Part shown: positions 25,701-33,533 of the stretch, piece by piece
Position numbering within the stretch: the first letter of the stretch is position 1
Layout: each line of letters begins with the position of its first letter
Virus record (IMG/VR): IMGVR_UViG_3300045922_000218
Span: 1-42,659 of that record
Length of the DNA: 42,659 nucleotides
Origin: a virus
Direction: 5' to 3' (one strand)
The notes under the pieces: model-generated
The model's database searches: none
Told to the model about the DNA's origin: nothing
The model's input: only the letters and a program-made list of their open reading frames with translations
Made by a program: the position numbers and the translations under genes

Positions 25701-26982
25701 GATCTTGCAGGCGTTCGGCAAGGCGCAGGGGCAGATCAACACGCGCATCCGCCTCACGTCCGCGATCACGGGCTACGAAGCGGGCATCAACGTCCCGCTC
25801 GCCGCCACGGACACGCTGCTGGCGGCGCTCGGGAAGTTGCAGGGGCAGGTCACCGCGCGGCTCGAGAAGAACCAGCCGATCCTGTTCGACCCTGACAACA
25901 CGTACGACATTGGCGAACTGACGGACCACCGCCCGCGCAACATCTACGCGGCGGGCTCGGTGTTCGCGCAGGATTTCGTTCTGATTGACGGCGGCACCGG
26001 CGAGCCGGCCACCATCGGGCCGGCGATCGTGGTGTGGGGGTCGGCCGTGCCGGACGGCACGCCGGCCGCGCTCAACACCACGGCGACGCCGCTGTCCATC
26101 CTGCGGTTCAGCGGGCCGGGCGTCACGGTGACGCATACGGCCGGCGACATCTCCGTGGTGGTGTCGGGCGGCGGCGGCAGTGGCGACCTCACGCTTGCGT
26201 CGCCGATCACGGGGTACACGGTCGGCGGGAACACCGCGCTGGCGGCGACCGACACGATCCTCCAAGCGTTCGGCAAGCTCCAAGGCCAGGTGGACGCGCG
26301 CCTCAGCGCCAACCAGACGATCACGCTCTCCGGCGACGCGACGGGCTCCGGGGCCACAGCGATCACGGTGAGCATCGCGGAGTCGGTGGTGACAGGGAAG
26401 GTGCTCACCGGGTATAGCGTGGGCAGCAACACGGCGCTGGCGGCGACGGACACGATCTTGCAGGCGTTCAACAAGGTGCAGGGGCAGATCAACGCGCGGC
26501 TCACAAGCAACCAGACAATCACGCTCTCGGGCGACGTGAGCGGAAGCGGTGCGACCTCGATTGGGGTGACGCTCGCCAACTCCGGCGTGACGGCCGGGAC
26601 GTACAACGACGTCGCCTCACAGGTGCGCCCGTTTACGGTCGATGCGAAGGGTCGCGTGACCTCCATCGGTGCGGCCGTGAACATCGCCATCACCGCCGGT
26701 TCGGTGAGCGGTCTCGCAGCGAGCGCGACGACAGACGCGACCAATGCGTCCAACATCAGCACGGGCACCTTGCCGTCCGGCCGGATCTCCGGCGCGTACA
26801 CGGGGATCACGGGCGTTGGCACGCTCGCCTCGCTCACAGTGACGGGCGCCGCGACGTTCACCAACGGCCCGCTCACGGTGGCCACGTCGTACAAGATTGG
26901 CGGGCTGGTCTATTCCACATCGAACCCCGGCTCGCCGTCCGGCGTTCCGGACGGGGCGTTGTGGGTGGTGTACTCCGCATGA
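22762..26982 (+). CDS. Tail tip / central fibre protein, 1406 aa
   Basis: The N-terminal ~620 residues are beta-rich and probably form the tail hub; 640-840 contain fibronectin-III-like strands ('LGTPPSRRVLLELDDETGWE'). From about 850 the protein is fibre-like: two homologous blocks starting 'PDNTYDIGE' (about 855 and 1042), each ending in a Gly run, and four units of about 32 residues, TGYTVGSNTALAATDT followed by QAFGKLQGQ. The C-terminus holds 'SGDVSGSGATSIGVTLAN' and 'LPSGRISGAYTGITGVGTL', repeats familiar from phage fibres. It should bind the host receptor. Confidence 0.8.
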   Translation: MPSQSVTYRLRIRNAADSADEMVATSGTGTGAHIVEPPRVDGSSFDPLTGKLSIGSAVVRVADPLLSAGTRFVTQYLADASGNSQLLSRRAFIDIDRGAGFAGYFAGYVSDLELVDAITYSITLAHTTRDDATTKVWNDSQNANLAARSYLFGGPVSAAVPSAHPTTVLQQPQGFWQARVIAVYSTFVHLDILEDASAAFPPGDLQRELRDRGVLRLNNNAFQRNVFRWARGNAERYFRRGFPSEAARTQWTTNPTGKGPIRGYMPRVDVQFLAKNGMMINHRAAMMGGYSVIIPALFGQPEREVEATVFEDLGNHFYVAWANTDPVAQPLPNDVLTFYAVPRDVSPAAPVWVRDHPVDVLAGILTDSGYVVDSGSLAAARAAVGAIQVSLRITEAMTLERATEMLCGAFGLGVRFNTDGTRTIFCWRPRRTPVATITADDLAGTDHGWWETSEASRVSNVRWKFARFDVWPGETARVEGESASVSDRPLDGIIELGDEPIEFAAFAEAPPDSRQQEYVVPGVILASDGSRLSSLVDTTAAWADQILEVYANGAQTTSLAVLHTVTADVGDEVVLNLPPRPGMISSQTPTAQRGTIEQCLVIGRTPQPFGATLRLLRVKAVAPAPDGTGTTPPVLPPLDNSFTLDLGTPPSRRVLLELDDETGWEDVAVLDIEYLVQDDAPDASDVGLRWPERWAPPGVFDAGPFTPGRTVWFRVRTVYLAIFSPGEWTAWQSITLDEASLTPPGVVLTPTVTYVLNEGTGEVDVTVLAGVEAVKVYCRASLATFPPAQDIIDNGAEDVSAPYEFPALVTIPDGQIAYIGAIAEDEDGLRSLVNYAVVRRGVPTDEGLNVRGGLRFVPDNTYDIGEVSNYRPRNVYVAGTVFAQDFVLTDGGTGEPATIGPAIVVWGSAVPDGTPAALNTTATPLSILRFSGPGVTTTADDGDVSVVIEGGGGGGGGITLSSPLTGYTAGSDVALEATDTILQAFGKAQGQINTRIRLTSAITGYEAGINVPLAATDTLLAALGKLQGQVTARLEKNQPILFDPDNTYDIGELTDHRPRNIYAAGSVFAQDFVLIDGGTGEPATIGPAIVVWGSAVPDGTPAALNTTATPLSILRFSGPGVTVTHTAGDISVVVSGGGGSGDLTLASPITGYTVGGNTALAATDTILQAFGKLQGQVDARLSANQTITLSGDATGSGATAITVSIAESVVTGKVLTGYSVGSNTALAATDTILQAFNKVQGQINARLTSNQTITLSGDVSGSGATSIGVTLANSGVTAGTYNDVASQVRPFTVDAKGRVTSIGAAVNIAITAGSVSGLAASATTDATNASNISTGTLPSGRISGAYTGITGVGTLASLTVTGAATFTNGPLTVATSYKIGGLVYSTSNPGSPSGVPDGALWVVYSA
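25456..25562 (+). repeat. 107-bp exact direct repeat, copy 1 (tail fibre gene)
   Basis: Identical by eye to 26014-26120, 558 bases downstream in the same frame. It encodes the 'GPAIVVWGSAVPDGTPAALN' segment of each fibre block. Sequence on either side has diverged. Confidence 0.85.
26014..26120 (+). repeat. 107-bp exact direct repeat, copy 2 (tail fibre gene)
   Basis: Second copy of the repeat at 25456-25562. Identity in the middle of otherwise diverged blocks suggests gene conversion or a recent partial duplication. Confidence 0.85.
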
Positions 26983-27818
26983 GCCCGATCAGCGTGAACC
27001 AAGCGGGGACGTGGCGCACCGCAATCCGCATGTACGTGCGCGACGCGACGGTGACATGGCGCATCGTGCAGCGCGCGTTCGTGAATCAGGCTGGGACGTG
27101 GCGGCTTGGCTTCGCGCGCACGCCAGCGGTCGTAACGGGCACGGGGCTGACGCTCAACGGCACGACCGATGCGTCGCTCACCGTGAGCGCGAGTCCGGTC
27201 GCGGCGGTGGCGACGTGGACGCGCGGGGCGGACGACGCCGGCCTCCCCGTCGAGGTCGTGTGGTATGTCAACGGCTCGCCGAGCGGATCGCCCGACAACG
27301 TGCAGTCTGGCAACACGGCGAGCCGAGACTTCACGATCGGGCCGGGGCAGTCGCGCGCGATCTACGCCACGATCCGGGTGCGGAACGGTGTGCTCGACTC
27401 GGTGGATGGCGGCGATGTGTACGGGCCGGTGGAGTCCACGCCGGAGTTGACGCGAACGTGGCCACAGCCGACCCTCACCAGTTTCACGCTCGGCACGAAC
27501 GTCGCGTCCAACCTGCTCACGGCGGTCTGGATCGCGAGCAACGCGCCGTCCGGTGCCAAGTACCGGCTGCGGTGGCGCGCCGAATACCAAGACGACCCAT
27601 TGAACGTCAACTCGCGCCAGGATCAGTTCACCAACTTCACGACGAACGCCACGGGCCGGAATCTTGACGAGTTCGACCACGGCTACACCATCATGGAAAA
27701 CCTCGCCGATGCGTATATCCGCTGGTACTGCCGCGCGCAGATGTACACGGCGGACGAAACGACGCTGTTGGTCGAGACAGACGAGGAATCGCTGTTCGTG
27801 CCGGTGGAGACACTATGA
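26979..27818 (+). CDS. Tail protein with NQAGTWR motifs and Ig/FN3-like domains
   Basis: The start at ATG 26979 is chosen because it overlaps the previous stop as ATGA; an in-frame GTG at 26961 would only add six residues. Two copies of VNQAGTWR lie in the first 45 residues, a motif common next to phage fibre genes. The rest of the 279 residues are beta-sandwich-like ('GLTLNGTTDASLTVSASPVA', 'LTSFTLGTNVASNLLTAVW') and suit Ig or fibronectin-type folds. It is probably exposed on the tail tip. It overlaps the next gene by ATGA. Confidence 0.62.
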   Translation: MSPISVNQAGTWRTAIRMYVRDATVTWRIVQRAFVNQAGTWRLGFARTPAVVTGTGLTLNGTTDASLTVSASPVAAVATWTRGADDAGLPVEVVWYVNGSPSGSPDNVQSGNTASRDFTIGPGQSRAIYATIRVRNGVLDSVDGGDVYGPVESTPELTRTWPQPTLTSFTLGTNVASNLLTAVWIASNAPSGAKYRLRWRAEYQDDPLNVNSRQDQFTNFTTNATGRNLDEFDHGYTIMENLADAYIRWYCRAQMYTADETTLLVETDEESLFVPVETL

Positions 27819-28798
27819 GCCCGCTGAACTTGGTCGGACTGCTCAAGGCATCGAAGGTCGGCGCAGCGCGCGGGCAGGGGTTCCGCCTGTACGCGCGCGG
27901 GGCCGGCGACGGCGCACGCATAACGGACTATATGGTGACCTCTCTCACTCGAACGGGCGGGACAGCGACGGGCACACCGATCGCGCCGTTTACCAACATC
28001 ACGTTCGTGGCCGAGTACACCCAAGGGGACTTGGCGGATGGCATCTTTGACGAGCAGTGGGATGGGCAGGTCCAGTTGGTGCTCGGCACGCCTGAGGTTG
28101 ATGGCTTCCCGGCGGGGCCACAGGAGTTCTTCGGGCCAGCCGGCACGCTGCGCTCGGTGGCGATCAACCGGGCGACGCGGGAAATCACGGCGACCGTCAC
28201 GCTGAACAACTGGATCTATTTCGACGACGACGATCCGCCGCTTGCCGGTGAAGGGTTCTTTGTGGCGATTCCGGTGGCGTTGTCGTTCCGTCCGGAGATG
28301 TACTTCAACGTCGCGCGCACGAGCGACACTGCGATTTACAGTGTGCGCCCGTACCGGCTCGGCCAGCCCACGCCGGAGAGTCTGCCGCAGTCGATCATCG
28401 GGATTCCGAGCGAAGATGATTGGGAATGGAGTGAAGATCCCGCCAACCCGCCGAACGAACGGGTGACGGGAGTGACGGTGCGGTGTCGGTTCGCGGGCTC
28501 CGGCGGGGGATGGTGGAACAACTTCAACGGGGACTACGCGGGCACGGGCCTGACGCTGGAGTACACATGGGAACGCTTGGTGGGCGCGGAGTGGGTGTTC
28601 TTTTCGCTCCAGACACGCGACGGTGCGAACGTGGTGCCTGACCCGTCGCTCTTGCTCAACGGTGCGCCGAACGAGGAGTTCGAGATGCGCGTAACGGTAC
28701 AGGTCACCGCGCCGTTCGTGTCGCCGCCGGCCAGCCACACGCGCGTCATCACGATCCCTGATGCGATTCGCGGGCCGGGCGGCGGGCCGATCGTATGA
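27815..28798 (+). CDS. Putative tail tip protein, 327 aa
   Basis: The last gene of the tail operon, starting in an ATGA overlap. The sequence is beta-rich with several aromatic patches ('FDEQWDGQVQLVLG', 'GGGWWNNFNGDYAGTGLTLE') and no signal peptide or catalytic set. It shares the Pro/Gly/Thr style of the preceding tail protein and may form part of the same tip complex. No family is recognised. About 90 untranslated bases follow. Confidence 0.58.
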   Translation: MSPLNLVGLLKASKVGAARGQGFRLYARGAGDGARITDYMVTSLTRTGGTATGTPIAPFTNITFVAEYTQGDLADGIFDEQWDGQVQLVLGTPEVDGFPAGPQEFFGPAGTLRSVAINRATREITATVTLNNWIYFDDDDPPLAGEGFFVAIPVALSFRPEMYFNVARTSDTAIYSVRPYRLGQPTPESLPQSIIGIPSEDDWEWSEDPANPPNERVTGVTVRCRFAGSGGGWWNNFNGDYAGTGLTLEYTWERLVGAEWVFFSLQTRDGANVVPDPSLLLNGAPNEEFEMRVTVQVTAPFVSPPASHTRVITIPDAIRGPGGGPIV

Positions 28799-28823
28799 CG
28801 GCGTGGCGTTCCCCGCCTTGCGG

Positions 28824-28832
28824 TGCTACAAT
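28824..28832 (+). promoter_or_regulatory. Extended -10 promoter candidate for the lysis cassette
   Basis: TGC followed by TACAAT (five of six to consensus) gives an extended -10 element; no good -35 box is 17 bases upstream, as is acceptable for extended -10 promoters. A small inverted repeat, TGCGCC at 28839 with GGCGCA at 28856, follows downstream. It lies in the only gap between tail and lysis genes. Confidence 0.45.
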
Positions 28833-28890
28833 ACGAGATGCGCCGGGCACTGCGCGGCGCACGCGCCTACGGAACCCCCATCCCTGAGCC

Positions 28891-29112
28891 ATGAGCGCAG
28901 CCCCCGGCCGGTACAAGCTGACCCGCACGCAGAAGCAGGCGCTGCTTCAGACGCAACTTGCCTGCGACCTCGCCCGCAAGGAACTGGCGGCGCGTGAGGC
29001 CGAGGCACAGCGGGTCAGCGATCTCATCATCGACGCCTGCGGACTCCCGCCGGGCACGCAGGCATCGTTCGACGAGGCGACGGACGAGATTGTCGTCGTC
29101 GAGGCGAAGTAA
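28891..29112 (+). CDS. Small helical protein at head of lysis cassette, 73 aa
   Basis: The product is mostly one long charged helix (residues about 10-45, rich in Gln, Leu, Ala and Glu), followed by a short acidic end, 'DEATDEIVVVEAK'. No membrane segment is present. It is the first gene after the tail operon and lies directly before the putative membrane lysis protein. It might be an antiholin-like or accessory virion protein, but no family is recognised. Its small size and position make it plausible as a real gene. Confidence 0.55.
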   Translation: MSAAPGRYKLTRTQKQALLQTQLACDLARKELAAREAEAQRVSDLIIDACGLPPGTQASFDEATDEIVVVEAK

Positions 29113-29113
29113 C

Positions 29114-29455
29114 GTGGCCGACGAGACGGCACCGGTGCGCGTCATGGAGTGGCTTTTGGGGCCGATCGCCGGCATCGCCAGCGGGTTCTTCGCGGCCGGG
29201 CGCAAGACACAGGCCGTTGACGAGAACCGCCGCCGCTTGGATACGCTGGAGGCGACAGCGCGGGCGGAGGCGATGGCCGCGCAGGCGAAGCTCGACGCCG
29301 CGACCGCGAGGACCGACTCGGTGCGCGCCGAGGTGCGAGCCGAGATGAAGGAGATGCGGGGCGAGCTGCTCGAGGAGCTGCGGTCGATGCGTCAGGACAT
29401 TCGCGACGACATGCGGCGCCTTGAGATGACACGGCCGAAGGGGCCGACCCCGTGA
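29114..29455 (+). CDS. Membrane-anchored coiled-coil lysis protein (holin or spanin candidate)
   Basis: The GTG start at 29114 follows the previous stop by one base. In the 113-residue product, residues about 13-28 ('WLLGPIAGIASGFFAAG') are hydrophobic and could form a short membrane segment. Residues 35-105 form a strongly charged coiled coil. Such an N-anchor plus coil layout is seen in inner-membrane spanins and in some holin-like proteins; the short hydrophobic run makes either call tentative. It overlaps the endolysin gene by four bases, which supports a lysis role. Confidence 0.5.
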   Translation: MADETAPVRVMEWLLGPIAGIASGFFAAGRKTQAVDENRRRLDTLEATARAEAMAAQAKLDAATARTDSVRAEVRAEMKEMRGELLEELRSMRQDIRDDMRRLEMTRPKGPTP

Positions 29456-29901
29456 ACCGCGCCAAGGCCGAGGCCCGCTACCGGGAGTGGCTGGCCGATC
29501 ACGCCAAGGCCCGCTTCGGGTTCGCCGAGGAGATCGCGCGCCTCGCCAACAACACGACGGCTGGTGTGCGCAACTCGACCCCCCCGGTGGATCTGTGGGA
29601 TGCCATCGTGCCGACGCTGCGGCTGCTTGAGCGTCTGCGTGAGCAGTTTGGGCCGACAACGATCACGAGCGCGTACCGGGATCGCCTGTACAATACGGCG
29701 GTCGGGTCCGGTATTGGGAGCCAACACATCCGCAACACCGCGCTGGACTTCCACTGCCGCACCGGCACGCCGGCCGACTGGATGCGCGCACTGCGCGAGT
29801 GGCGCGCGGCCGGCGAGTTCGCGGGCGGGGTCGGCCTCTACGTTGGGCGCGGGTTCGTGCATGTGGACACGCGCGGCACCAACGCGGACTGGACGGGCTG
29901 A
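29452..29901 (+). CDS. Endolysin, peptidase M15 family
   Basis: The 149-residue enzyme should cut peptide crosslinks in peptidoglycan at the end of infection. The M15 signature is visible: 'ITSAYRDRLYNTAVGSG', then His92 in 'GSQH', Asp99 in 'TALDFHC', and His137 in 'GRGFVHVDTRG' as zinc ligands, with the glycine-rich 'GGVGLY' strand before it. There is no separate wall-binding domain or signal peptide, so release depends on a holin. It starts at a GTG overlapping the preceding stop. Confidence 0.88.
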   Translation: MNRAKAEARYREWLADHAKARFGFAEEIARLANNTTAGVRNSTPPVDLWDAIVPTLRLLERLREQFGPTTITSAYRDRLYNTAVGSGIGSQHIRNTALDFHCRTGTPADWMRALREWRAAGEFAGGVGLYVGRGFVHVDTRGTNADWTG

Positions 29902-30317
29902 TGCAGATTCGCGCGGGCGGGGCGGTGTTCGCCGACGATGGGGTATCACTCGGCTTCCTCACGGACCCGGCGATCCGCCCCGTGCGCGGCAGCGGGAACC
30001 TCTGGGAGCTGGCCGACCAGCCGCTCATCTGGCGTCGCACGGACGGTACGCTCGACGTGATTTCGGTCGGCTACCGATGCAACCTGGCGTCGATCCCGAA
30101 GGCGGTGCATGGGCTGGATCACCCGGCCTCGCACTGGCTCATCCGGGGCAGCGTGGTGCATGACTGGCAGTGTGAACACCACGACGAGCGCGGGAGCGAC
30201 GCCGTGCATCGCCAGTGGGGGCAGATGGTCGGGTGGGACGCGGAGACGTGGGTGCAGCGCACGATCAAGCGGCCGACCTACGAGCGCCTCGTCCGCTGGA
30301 TGGGACCGCGCTGGTGA
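29901..30317 (+). CDS. DUF1353 family protein
   Basis: The 138-residue product starts in a TGATG overlap with the endolysin. It has the DUF1353 pattern: a strand-rich first half, 'GYRCNLASIPKAVHGLDHP' and 'IRGSVVHDWQCEHH' with conserved His and Asp, followed by helices. The function of this phage-associated family is unknown; its repeated location beside endolysins suggests a part in lysis or tail-tip work. It is the last gene before the promoter at 30319. Confidence 0.75.
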   Translation: MQIRAGGAVFADDGVSLGFLTDPAIRPVRGSGNLWELADQPLIWRRTDGTLDVISVGYRCNLASIPKAVHGLDHPASHWLIRGSVVHDWQCEHHDERGSDAVHRQWGQMVGWDAETWVQRTIKRPTYERLVRWMGPRW

Positions 30318-30318
30318 C

Positions 30319-30347
30319 TTGACGGGTTGCCTGTCTGGCCGTACACT
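30319..30347 (+). promoter_or_regulatory. Rightward sigma70-like promoter for recombination genes
   Basis: TTGACG (30319-30324) and TACACT (30342-30347) are exactly 17 bases apart. The -10 is part of a small inverted repeat ACAC-T-GTGT (30343-30351), a possible operator. The next gene starts 38 bases downstream behind AGGGAGG. Confidence 0.7.
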
Positions 30348-30385
30348 GTGTGCAGGTATTCCACCTACACACTCAGGGAGGCAGT

Positions 30386-30574
30386 ATGGCCGCAGGTCGT
30401 GTCACGATCTCTGTCCACGTTCCGATGGACAGCTACCAGATCATTCAGAAGGCGATTGAGCGCACGGGGGAGGGGTGGTCGCCGTTCTTCCTGGCCGCCG
30501 CTGAGGAGCGCGCGGCGCGCGTGTTCGCGACGACCGTGGAACCGGAGTCGGCCGGTGCCGCGCCTCAGTCCTGA
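30386..30574 (+). CDS. Small ribbon-helix-helix-like DNA-binding protein
   Basis: The 62-residue product begins with a strand, 'RVTISVHVPMD', followed by two helices, 'YQIIQKAIERTG' and 'WSPFFLAAAEERAARVF'. This is the size and order of an Arc/CopG-type ribbon-helix-helix repressor. It is the first gene behind the promoter at 30319, so autoregulation is plausible. The strong AGGGAGG ribosome site fixes the start. It overlaps the exonuclease gene by 20 bases in another frame. Confidence 0.55.
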   Translation: MAAGRVTISVHVPMDSYQIIQKAIERTGEGWSPFFLAAAEERAARVFATTVEPESAGAAPQS

Positions 30575-31517
30575 CCAGCTCGCCCGGCGCCGCTCGTTCC
30601 TCGGGTCGTCCGACATTGCCGCCATCGCCGGGCTGGACCCCTACCGCAGCGGCCTTGACGTGTGGCTCGAGAAGCGGGGGCTGGCACCGGAGCAGGAGGA
30701 GTCTGAGGCGGCGCTGATGGGGCACCTCTTGGAGCCTGTCGTGGCGCAGCGGTACGCCCTCGCGAACCCGGACGTCGCGCTCCAGCCGGTCGCGCAGGAG
30801 GTGGTGGGACCGGAGCCGTACTTCGCGGCGACGGTGGACTACCTTGCCGCGCAGGACCAGCGCCAGTGGGTCGTAGAAGTCAAGACGCGCAGCAAGTTCA
30901 CGATGCGCGACTGGGGGCCGGCCGGCAGCGATCAGGTGTCGCCGGCCGTGCTGGCTCAAGTGCTCTGGCAGCAGGCGATGACCGGCCTCACGACCATGGC
31001 AGAGGTTGCGGTGCTGGTGGACGGGCGGGAGTTCCGCCTGTACGCGGTGCAGCACGACGCGGCGGTGGTCGCGGACCTCATGGAGATCGGGCGCGACTGG
31101 TGGCAGGCGCACATCATCGAGGGCAGGGAGCCGGCCTTGGACGGGCCGAACGTCGCGGCCTACCTGCGCGAGAAGCACAAGCAGGCGCTCACGAAGGACG
31201 TGCGCGAGGCGGACGAGACGGCGCGCGCGCTGCTGGCGGAGTACGCCCGCATGGACGCGGCGCGCAAGGAGGCCGAGGCCGGGCGCGAGCGCATGAAAGA
31301 GGCGCTGATGCCGGTGATCGGCGACGCCTACGGCATCGAGGCGCCCGGCGTAGGCAAGATGTACTGGCTGAACGTGAAGGGGCGGGCCACGACCGACTGG
31401 CAGGCGATCGCCAAGGAACTCGGCGCACCGGACGAGGTGATTCAGCGCCATACCCGCATCGGTGCCCCGTCGCGCCAGATGCGATTCTATCCAGCCACGG
31501 AGACGACCAATGAGTGA
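30555..31517 (+). CDS. YqaJ-family phage exonuclease
   Basis: The 320-residue protein starts at GTG 30555, which fits an overlap with the upstream gene and the beginning of homology. It degrades one strand of double-stranded ends to supply single strands for annealing. The YqaJ/lambda-exo nuclease core is clear: 'SFLGSSDIAAIAGL', Glu60 in 'GHLLEPVVAQRYA', Asp95 in 'ATVDYL', and Glu108-x-Lys110 in 'VVEVKT'. A charged helical C-terminus follows. It pairs with the RecT gene downstream, which overlaps by eight bases. Confidence 0.9.
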   Translation: MPRLSPDQLARRRSFLGSSDIAAIAGLDPYRSGLDVWLEKRGLAPEQEESEAALMGHLLEPVVAQRYALANPDVALQPVAQEVVGPEPYFAATVDYLAAQDQRQWVVEVKTRSKFTMRDWGPAGSDQVSPAVLAQVLWQQAMTGLTTMAEVAVLVDGREFRLYAVQHDAAVVADLMEIGRDWWQAHIIEGREPALDGPNVAAYLREKHKQALTKDVREADETARALLAEYARMDAARKEAEAGRERMKEALMPVIGDAYGIEAPGVGKMYWLNVKGRATTDWQAIAKELGAPDEVIQRHTRIGAPSRQMRFYPATETTNE

Positions 31518-32439
31518 GCGCACGGCGGTTGCCCCCCGCGTCGAGGCCGCCAAGCCGACGCGCGAGGCGAAGATCCTCGGCCACCTCGCCCCGCTGATGG
31601 GTGGCGACGAAGCGAAGGCACGGAAGATGTATCGCGTGGCCCTCAACGCGATGAGCAAGACGCCCGCGCTCGCGCGCTGCAACGAGGGCAAGTTCTGGCT
31701 GGCCGTTTCCGAGGTCGCCGCCATGAACCTGACGATCGGCGTGCGCGGCGCCTACCTCGTGCCGTACAAGACTGAGGTGCAGGTCATCATCTCGCCGCAC
31801 GGCCTCGTCGAGCTGGCGTTCCGGCATCCGCTCGTGCGGTCGGTGCAGGCGCGCGTGGTGCGGGCTGGCGAAGCGTTCCGCGTCGAGTACGCGCCGGACG
31901 CGGTGGTGCAGCATGAGCCGCGTCTGTCGGGGTCGCCTGGCGATCTGGTGGGCTGCTACGCGATCATCGACCTGGCGACCGGCGGGCGCGTTGTCGAGTA
32001 CATGACGCGCGATGAAGTGCTCGCCATCCGCCAGCGGTCGCAGTCGGCGCGCAAGGGCGAGGGGCCGTGGATCACGGACGAGGCGGAGATGTGGCGCAAG
32101 ACGGTGCTGAAGCGGGCAATGAAGTACGTCCCGCAGTCGGAGGAGATGATGCGCGCGCTCGAGATCGACGACGACGACACCGACCTGTCGGTGGTGCCGG
32201 ACCACGCGCGCTCGTTGGTGGCCGCACCCGTTGAGGACGCGGTGGGGGCGGTGGTGGTCGGCGCGGGGGTGGCTGGGCTGAAGGTGGCGATGGCCGCGCG
32301 CCGGCAGCAGGCGGAGCCCGAGGTGGCAGCGGAGCCCGAGGGAACGCACTCCACCGAGCAGTATCCCGAGGACTATTCGCTGGAGCCGGACGGGACCGAG
32401 GCGGATGACCCGTGGGGTGCGGCGGTGGACGGTCGGTGA
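31510..32439 (+). CDS. recT: RecT-family single-strand annealing protein
   Basis: The 309-residue protein starts at ATG 31510 inside the exonuclease end. The RecT core is recognisable: 'GKFWLAVSEVAAMNLTIG', 'AYLVPYKTEVQVIISPHGLV', 'LVGCYAIIDLATGG' and 'EMWRKTVLKRAMKYVP'. It coats the 3' tails made by the YqaJ nuclease and anneals them to complementary strands, giving the phage its own recombination system. The C-terminal 80 residues are acidic, Pro/Glu-rich and probably unstructured. Confidence 0.92.
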   Translation: MSERTAVAPRVEAAKPTREAKILGHLAPLMGGDEAKARKMYRVALNAMSKTPALARCNEGKFWLAVSEVAAMNLTIGVRGAYLVPYKTEVQVIISPHGLVELAFRHPLVRSVQARVVRAGEAFRVEYAPDAVVQHEPRLSGSPGDLVGCYAIIDLATGGRVVEYMTRDEVLAIRQRSQSARKGEGPWITDEAEMWRKTVLKRAMKYVPQSEEMMRALEIDDDDTDLSVVPDHARSLVAAPVEDAVGAVVVGAGVAGLKVAMAARRQQAEPEVAAEPEGTHSTEQYPEDYSLEPDGTEADDPWGAAVDGR

Positions 32440-32455
32440 CCATCGTGGCGTGGGC

Positions 32456-33046
32456 ATGACGAGCGCGCGCGAGGCGAAGGACCGGGCTGTCCGCGAGGCG
32501 CTGGCGCTGCTCCGTCAGGTGTGGCCCCGGCGCTTCGCGCTGACGCACGAGGAAGAGCAGGTGACGATTTACGGCCGCGCGCTCGGCTCGATCACGATTG
32601 ACTGCGTGGTGCCCGGCGCCGAGCGGTACGTCGCCGAGCAGAAGTACCCGCCGACGCCGGCCGAGCTGCGTGAGTATGCCGTGCGGGAGCAGCGGATCCG
32701 CTACCCGCACGTCTCGCCGCCCGCGCTGGGGGTCGTGCGTGATCCCGACCTCCAAGCGCACCTGGACGCACTCGACGCGCAGCGCGCCCAGATGGACCGG
32801 GTGGCGGTGTGGCTGGTGCGCCGGGTCCGGTCCTTGGAGGCGGTATTCGTCGTGTTCGCGATTGTCTGGCATCGCGCCGCGACCGACGAGGACCGAGCGC
32901 GTATTCGTCGGGGCGGGGCGACCCGCGAGGAGGTGGCGGCGGCGCTTGCCGAGTGGGAGGCCGACGAGGAGCGACGCGCGATTGCGCGGGAGTGGGTGGC
33001 CGACGAGGAGCGACGCGCGACTGCGCGGGAGGGGGGTGATGCGTGA
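32456..33046 (+). CDS. Possible helicase loader / replication initiation protein (G39P-like N-terminus)
   Basis: Residues about 10-75 resemble the helicase-loader domain of phage G39P: 'LRQVWPRRFALTHEEEQVTIYG', a helix around 'VPGAERYVAEQKYPPTPAELRE'. The rest of the 196 residues contains a hydrophobic helix ('LEAVFVVFAIVWHRA') and an Arg/Glu-rich C-terminus with a short duplication, 'VADEERRA' and 'EADEERRA'. Such proteins bring the host or phage replicative helicase to the origin. The assignment rests on pattern and on the neighbouring recombination genes, so it is tentative. Confidence 0.5.
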   Translation: MTSAREAKDRAVREALALLRQVWPRRFALTHEEEQVTIYGRALGSITIDCVVPGAERYVAEQKYPPTPAELREYAVREQRIRYPHVSPPALGVVRDPDLQAHLDALDAQRAQMDRVAVWLVRRVRSLEAVFVVFAIVWHRAATDEDRARIRRGGATREEVAAALAEWEADEERRAIAREWVADEERRATAREGGDA

Positions 33047-33479
33047 GGCGGAGGTGGGTCGCCAGTGTGACGCGCTGGCGGAGACCCTGGGGTGGACTGT
33101 CGAGCGGTACGAGCAGGGTCGCGCCACGCGGATCACCGAGGGGCTACCGGATCGCCGGTACGTCCGCGCTGGCCAGCGGGTGTGGGTGGAGCTGAAGGCG
33201 CCGCTCGGCCGGCTCACGACCCATCAATACGGCTGGCTCCTGAGCGAACTGGACGCCGGGGGGCTGGCGACCGTGATACATAGCCAAGACGAGCTGGCGT
33301 ACCTGTTCTCGGTGCTGGCGCGGCGCTCGTCGATCATGGAGGCGCGGGCGCGCGATCTGTGCCGCGAGTGGGTGGCGCTGACGTGGCAGCGCGGGCCGCG
33401 CGAGGGTCGGCGGGACGGCCGGCGTGGGGCTGGCGGAAACACCACACCCCGCCGCCTGGGTGGGCGACGGGGTGGGTAA
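33039..33479 (+). CDS. VRR-NUC domain nuclease
   Basis: The 146-residue protein starts at ATG 33039, overlapping the previous gene by eight bases. The PD-(D/E)xK core fits VRR-NUC: Glu4 at the start, 'GLPDRRYV' with Asp38, 'VWVELKAP' with Glu51 and Lys53, and 'THQYGWLLSELDAGG' with Gln63. Phage VRR-NUC enzymes act as Holliday-junction or branched-DNA nucleases. A Gly/Arg-rich basic tail could help bind DNA. It is the last rightward gene of the recombination operon and faces the leftward operon. Confidence 0.82.
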   Translation: MREAEVGRQCDALAETLGWTVERYEQGRATRITEGLPDRRYVRAGQRVWVELKAPLGRLTTHQYGWLLSELDAGGLATVIHSQDELAYLFSVLARRSSIMEARARDLCREWVALTWQRGPREGRRDGRRGAGGNTTPRRLGGRRGG

Positions 33480-33533
33480 GGCGACGCGGACGCTCGCGCA
33501 GCACACACCAGCCACGGGGTGCGCCTGCAGTAT

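Noticed and set aside
22627-26283. Very long leftward ORF (1218 codons) opposite the tail tip gene
   Set aside because: It is a shadow of the GC-rich coding strand: composition is Arg/His/Val-rich, it has no ribosome site and the forward frame has clear fibre repeats.
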